This document shows, one piece after another, positions 24,310 to 27,443 of a DNA stretch of 27,443 bases. How positions within the stretch are numbered: the stretch's first letter is position 1; the number at the start of each line of letters is the position of its first letter. The notes under the pieces were generated by a model. That model was not told the DNA's origin and ran no database searches. It saw only the letters and a list, made by a program, of their open reading frames with translations. Source of the stretch: an uncultured Burkholderiales bacterium. GTDB taxonomy: Bacteria; Pseudomonadota; Gammaproteobacteria; Burkholderiales; Burkholderiaceae_C. The DNA is taken from assembly GCA_903887655.1 (NCBI GenBank), contig CAISQQ010000203.1:1-27443 (forward strand). Direction: 5' to 3'. A program made the translations under genes and the position numbers.

Positions 24310-24936
24310 ATGAATCAAACCATCGTTAAAGAAGCACTGGGCAGCGGCGTTGTGATTGAGGCCGTTCAGTCCATGACTGGGGCCGAATCCATCGCGCCCG
24401 ATCACATGGGCCGAGGCGCCATGAGCGCCAAAGGCTATGTCCCACAGGCCCTCGCCATCGATCGCGCACTCGAGCAAGAGGTTCATCACCTCTTGTTTGC
24501 CCAAGCCGCACTCCTTGACGCCAAGAATTGGGCGGGCTTTATCGAGCTGTTTTCTGCAGAAGGAGTCTATTGGGTCCCTTCGCGCCCTGACCAAACCGAT
24601 TGGCAGCGCGAGGCCTCTATCTTTGCAGAAGACAAGCTGTTGATGGAGGTGCGCATGGGCCGTCTACAGCACCCCAATGCCTGGTCACAAGCCCCCCTTT
24701 GGGAGACCAACCACTTGGTGGGCAATACCGTGGTGGAGTCTCAGGGGCCCAACGCCTTGGAGGTCTACAGCAAGTTCCAAATGATGGAAATCAGGCGCGA
24801 CCATGTGCGGCATTTTGCGGGCAGCTATCGCCACAGCTTGGTCAAAGAATCGGGGCAGTGGAAAATCAAACTCCAGCGCGTTGACCTCATCAACGCACAA
24901 GCGAGTTTTGATTACGTGATCCAAGCTTGGATCTGA
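24310..24936 (+). CDS. Ring-hydroxylating oxygenase, beta subunit
   Basis: Small structural subunit (SnoaL/NTF2-like fold) of an alpha3-beta3 oxygenase. The 208-residue protein contains VHHLLFAQAALLDAKNW, YWVPSRPDQTDW and the C-terminal strands around HFAGSYRHSLV and KLQRVDLINA. Family members are about 160-180 residues; here about 40 extra residues precede the conserved part. The ATG at 24310 is supported by GGAGA 10 bases upstream, which overlaps the end of the alpha gene. An internal ATG at 24421 with GAGG five bases before it could give a short form. Confidence 0.9.
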   Translation: MNQTIVKEALGSGVVIEAVQSMTGAESIAPDHMGRGAMSAKGYVPQALAIDRALEQEVHHLLFAQAALLDAKNWAGFIELFSAEGVYWVPSRPDQTDWQREASIFAEDKLLMEVRMGRLQHPNAWSQAPLWETNHLVGNTVVESQGPNALEVYSKFQMMEIRRDHVRHFAGSYRHSLVKESGQWKIKLQRVDLINAQASFDYVIQAWI

Positions 24937-24939
24937 CGC

Positions 24940-24959
24940 GAAAAGCCTGACAGCTTTTC
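24940..24959. terminator. Hairpin between convergent oxygenase and SDR genes
   Basis: GAAAAGC (24940-24946) and GCTTTTC (24953-24959) form a perfect 7-bp stem with a 6-base loop, in the 61-base gap between two converging genes. There is no separate T-run, but the stem itself carries T4 on each strand, so it may act both ways. Confidence 0.5.
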
Positions 24960-24997
24960 ATTGAACCCATTCTTGTGCGCATCCAACTCAGCGCCAG

Positions 24998-25789
24998 TCA
25001 AGCGCCGCTGAAAAATGCCCCGCCATTGGCATGCAGTGTCTGACCGGTGATGTAGCGCGCCTTGGGGCCGCACAAAAACACCACCAAATCGGCCACATCC
25101 TCAGGGCGCCCACGCACGCCGGACAAGGTTTTATTTTTGGCGTGGTGCTCGGGTGTGCCCGTCCCAGCGCTGTGTCCTCGCTCGGTCTCAATGAGACCAG
25201 GCACCACGCAATTGACATTGATGCCGTGTTCACTCAAGTCACAAGCCAAGGCACGCGTGAGTCCAATCAAACCGGTTTTGGCCGCAATCACATGCGCGCG
25301 CTCACGAGAGCCGGTGTGGGCAGACATGCCCCCCAAATTGATGATGCTGGCCATCGGGGATTGTTTCAAATGCGCCAAGGCGGCGCTTGAACACAAATAG
25401 GACCCATCCAAAATCACACCCATCACCTCTCGCCACTCTTGCCAACCGAGTTGCTCAAAGTTGGCGTGCCGGCGCAAAGCAGCGTTGTTGACCAAGATGT
25501 CGAGACACCCAAAGGAGTCGACACAGGCGTCGACCAGGCCCATGACTTCTTGCGGATCGGCCACATTGGCCAAGTGCACTTGGGCTTGACCACCCAGCGC
25601 TTGGATCTCCTGCGCGACGCGCTCGGCGGCGACACGGTCACTGAGCGCGTTGACCATCACCTTGGCCCCAGCCCGCGCCAGTCCCAAGGCAATGGAGCGG
25701 CCAATGTTGCGCGCCGAACCCGTCACCAAGGCCACACGGCCTGACAAATCACCCAAGGCCATCGGGGTCGAGCTTTGCAAATCGCTCAT
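24998..25789 (-). CDS. SDR-fold protein lacking the canonical catalytic Ser and Tyr
   Basis: A 263-residue Rossmann-fold protein of the short-chain dehydrogenase/reductase type. Cofactor features are present: TGSARNIGRSIA (about 23-34), the NNAA motif (about 101-104), and a C-terminal PGLIETERG segment. The active site is unusual. Lys171 is present, but the position four residues before it, normally the catalytic Tyr, is Val167, next to His166. The position of the catalytic Ser is Gly154 in NLGGMSAH. The conserved-looking GG...GH...RAHV..AK pattern suggests a distinct subgroup rather than decay. It follows the PrpD gene by 3 bases and is its probable partner. Function unknown. Confidence 0.9.
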   Translation of the reverse strand: MSDLQSSTPMALGDLSGRVALVTGSARNIGRSIALGLARAGAKVMVNALSDRVAAERVAQEIQALGGQAQVHLANVADPQEVMGLVDACVDSFGCLDILVNNAALRRHANFEQLGWQEWREVMGVILDGSYLCSSAALAHLKQSPMASIINLGGMSAHTGSRERAHVIAAKTGLIGLTRALACDLSEHGINVNCVVPGLIETERGHSAGTGTPEHHAKNKTLSGVRGRPEDVADLVVFLCGPKARYITGQTLHANGGAFFSGA

Positions 25790-25792
25790 GGC

Positions 25793-27175
25793 TCATTGCC
25801 CCAACAAGGCCGCGTCAACCTCAGCGGCATGTCGCATACCCAGGAGCAGGGTCAAGGCCGATTGAGCCAATTCGGGCGACCAGCCACCATAGGCGCAGTT
25901 GGCAAAGAATTTTTGATGCAAGTCGGCTTGACTCATGGGGTCTTCTTTACCGCCTCGGAAATGGTCTTGGGTGGCTTCGAGAACGTGTCCGTTCTTGAGC
26001 GTCACGCGCACGTGTCCGGTGAACTTTTGCGGATACGGGTTATCGGGATCGATCACATAGCTCACTTTGCGGGCCAAATTCCTGACCTGCTCGTCGTGCA
26101 CCACTTGCGGTTCATACTCCACCAAACCGGCATCGCCCCTCAAGAGCCCCACCGCCACCGCATAGGGGATACTGAACTTGGCAGCGTAGCCATTGATGGG
26201 CTGCTGTTTGGCTGCCAAGGGCTCCCACAAACGGTGAACAATGCCGTGGGCGGTTTTGCATTCAATGCGATCAATGTCTTGCACCCTGAGCCCGCCCTTG
26301 ACCAAGGCCCGGGCACAATCGATGTAGGGATGCGCCATGGTGCCGCAGGCATAGGGCTTGAACGCCATGTCTGCAGACAACCAGTGTTCGCCCGCATTGG
26401 CCAGCATGTCTTCAAACAATCCATCATCCGTGTTGGCGAATGCGTGAAAAAAACCATGCGTTCCCTCAAAGAGGGTCCTGGGTCCAGTGAATCCTTCCTG
26501 GGCCAATCGAGCAGCGCGGTAACCCGCCTGGGCCGACCAGCCGGGGTGCATGCGTTTGGTCCATGCGCCTTCGGCCAAGTATTCAATGATGCCCGAGGCC
26601 ATGCTGCCCGCAATTCCCAGCGCATTCATCCACTGCACCGGGCTCAAGGACAAGGCACTGGCCACACCAGCAGCAGCGCCCAAGGCGCCAAATACGGCGG
26701 TGGGGTGGAACCCGGCTTGATGAACTTTTTTGGGCGCGACGCTGCACAAGCGGCACATGACCTCAGAGCCCACAGCAATGCCCCAGGCCAGATCAGCACC
26801 ACTCAAGCGGTGAAATTGGGCGGCGGCCAATACACCCGGCACCACCACAGCACCCGCATGGATGGGCCCACCTTCAAAGGTGTCGTCGTAGTCTTCACCA
26901 TGGGTCGCGGTGCCATTGATCAATGCCGCAGCGGCCACACTGGCCAAGCCTGCATGACCAATCACGGTGCACACCCCAGGCTCCATGCTGGCGCGGTGCA
27001 TGGCAGCCACGTAATCGGAGTGACGCGCAGCAACACACAGGCCTGCGACGTCCACCAACAAGGCATCACACAGGTTTTGCATGTTGACGGGCAACGCGTC
27101 AACGCTGCTGCCTTGGGGTCGAGCAAAGGCCTGGGCCCACTGCTCGGAGATAGAAATAGAGGGCAACTGATCCAA
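25793..27175 (-). CDS. MmgE/PrpD family protein
   Basis: A 460-residue member of the family that includes 2-methylcitrate dehydratase and cis-aconitate decarboxylase. Visible hallmarks are GTATHGEDYDDTFEGGPIH (about residues 90-108), HPTAVFGALGAAAG, and KPYACGTMAHPYIDCA in the second half. Length is normal. The start is a TTG at 27175: there is no suitable ATG, and GGAG sits eight bases upstream, overlapping the stop of the preceding gene. The real substrate is unknown; with a Bug-type binding protein and an SDR in the same operon, a di- or tricarboxylic or ring-derived acid is plausible. Confidence 0.92.
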   Translation of the reverse strand: MDQLPSISISEQWAQAFARPQGSSVDALPVNMQNLCDALLVDVAGLCVAARHSDYVAAMHRASMEPGVCTVIGHAGLASVAAAALINGTATHGEDYDDTFEGGPIHAGAVVVPGVLAAAQFHRLSGADLAWGIAVGSEVMCRLCSVAPKKVHQAGFHPTAVFGALGAAAGVASALSLSPVQWMNALGIAGSMASGIIEYLAEGAWTKRMHPGWSAQAGYRAARLAQEGFTGPRTLFEGTHGFFHAFANTDDGLFEDMLANAGEHWLSADMAFKPYACGTMAHPYIDCARALVKGGLRVQDIDRIECKTAHGIVHRLWEPLAAKQQPINGYAAKFSIPYAVAVGLLRGDAGLVEYEPQVVHDEQVRNLARKVSYVIDPDNPYPQKFTGHVRVTLKNGHVLEATQDHFRGGKEDPMSQADLHQKFFANCAYGGWSPELAQSALTLLLGMRHAAEVDAALLGQ

Positions 27176-27180
27176 GGCTT

Positions 27181-27312
27181 TTACTCCACGACGATCTTAC
27201 TGGCCAAGGCCACATCGTGCCAGTGTTTGACTTCCAACTGCATGTAGTTCTCAAACTCTTTCACACTCATGGGCATGACGTTCAAGGCTTGCTCTGAAAA
27301 ACTTTTGCCCAC
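27181..27312 (-). CDS. Bug/TctC-type solute-binding protein, C-terminal fragment only
   Basis: The last 43 residues of a periplasmic binding protein: a short strand (ALNVMPMSVKEF) followed by the C-terminal helix and the ending HWHDVALASKIVVE, as in the Bug family of the tripartite tricarboxylate transporter group. The stop lies 5 bases before the TTG start of the PrpD gene, so they form one operon. Upstream of about 27312 the sequence no longer resembles this family, so the rest of the gene is not in the window. Confidence 0.7.
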   Translation of the reverse strand: MGKSFSEQALNVMPMSVKEFENYMQLEVKHWHDVALASKIVVE

Positions 27313-27443
27313 CTGATCCTCTGCTTTCGCGCCGAGGAGAAGATCGAAATGGTCCGCGGCGATGACGGCAAGCTCAAGATCGTGCCGAAGGTGACGCCAA
27401 CCGGCCTGTCCGGATGGGTTCCGGTGTGCGAGAAGAGTCTGCC
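27310..27443 (+). CDS. Fragment of a phage-type AAA (P-loop) NTPase, beyond a sequence junction
   Basis: An open plus-strand frame of 44 codons with no start or stop in the window. It reads HLILCFRAEEKIEMVRGDDG, then KLKIVPKV, and after a short insert GWVPVCEKSL. This pattern (HvIlCfRA-EK, then GW-PvCEK) is what I recall from AAA-type nucleotide-binding proteins of phages and prophages. The P-loop itself would lie upstream and is absent. Codon use (GCC GAG GAG AAG ATC) differs from the neighbouring genes. The opposite strand is also open in this stretch, so the assignment rests on the residue pattern. Confidence 0.6.

Noticed and set aside
25775..27247. 490-codon plus-strand frame opposite the PrpD gene
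   Set aside because: Longest antisense frame of the window but without domain signals; the minus-strand PrpD hallmarks are clear.
1..27443. CRISPR array, tRNA or rRNA genes, complete insertion sequences
   Set aside because: No spaced direct repeats, cloverleaf-like segments, rRNA cores or transposase frames with terminal repeats were found by eye on either strand.

Overview
The window looks like chromosomal DNA of a betaproteobacterium, most likely Burkholderiales and probably Comamonadaceae. This rests on three things read from the sequence: the rpsF-priB-rpsR-rplI / dnaB block, the surE-pcm-nlpD-rlmD block, and the style of the IorAB, RlmD and Bax-inhibitor proteins. No tRNA, rRNA, CRISPR array or complete insertion sequence was recognised.

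Layout. (1) 1-4120, minus strand, housekeeping: an operon rpsF-priB-rpsR-rplI with a TATAAT promoter, a leader hairpin and a terminator, then dnaB with tandem DnaA boxes in its promoter region, followed by an M20 amidohydrolase cut by the window start. (2) 4398-8580, plus strand: surE-pcm-nlpD-rlmD. rpoS, which usually follows nlpD, is absent. (3) 8622-13602: a Bax-inhibitor-1-type membrane protein (minus), a GlcG/HbpS-like protein (plus), and the divergent pair ppsR (minus) and ppsA (plus). (4) 13661-17932, minus strand: iorA-iorB (arylpyruvate:ferredoxin oxidoreductase) followed by a cytidine/guanine-deaminase-fold protein. (5) 18226-24936, plus strand, divergent from iorAB: a complete branched-chain/aromatic-acid type ABC importer (binding protein, LivH, LivM, LivG, LivF), then the alpha and beta subunits of a Rieske ring-hydroxylating oxygenase. 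(6) 24998-27312, minus strand, convergent: the 3' end of a Bug/TctC-type binding protein, an MmgE/PrpD protein and an SDR-fold protein lacking the usual catalytic Ser and Tyr. (7) From about 27307 to the end the sequence changes to an unrelated plus-strand reading frame resembling a phage AAA-type NTPase, so the contig end is chimeric or carries an insertion.

The most interesting part is 13661-27312. A 2-oxoacid oxidoreductase, an importer, a two-subunit Rieske oxygenase, a non-canonical SDR, a PrpD and a second uptake system sit together around one divergent regulatory region with nested palindromes. I read this as a catabolic locus for an aromatic (possibly indolic or arylpyruvate-derived) acid. 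The substrate is not determined by the sequence, and no ferredoxin, reductase or regulator gene is present in the window.
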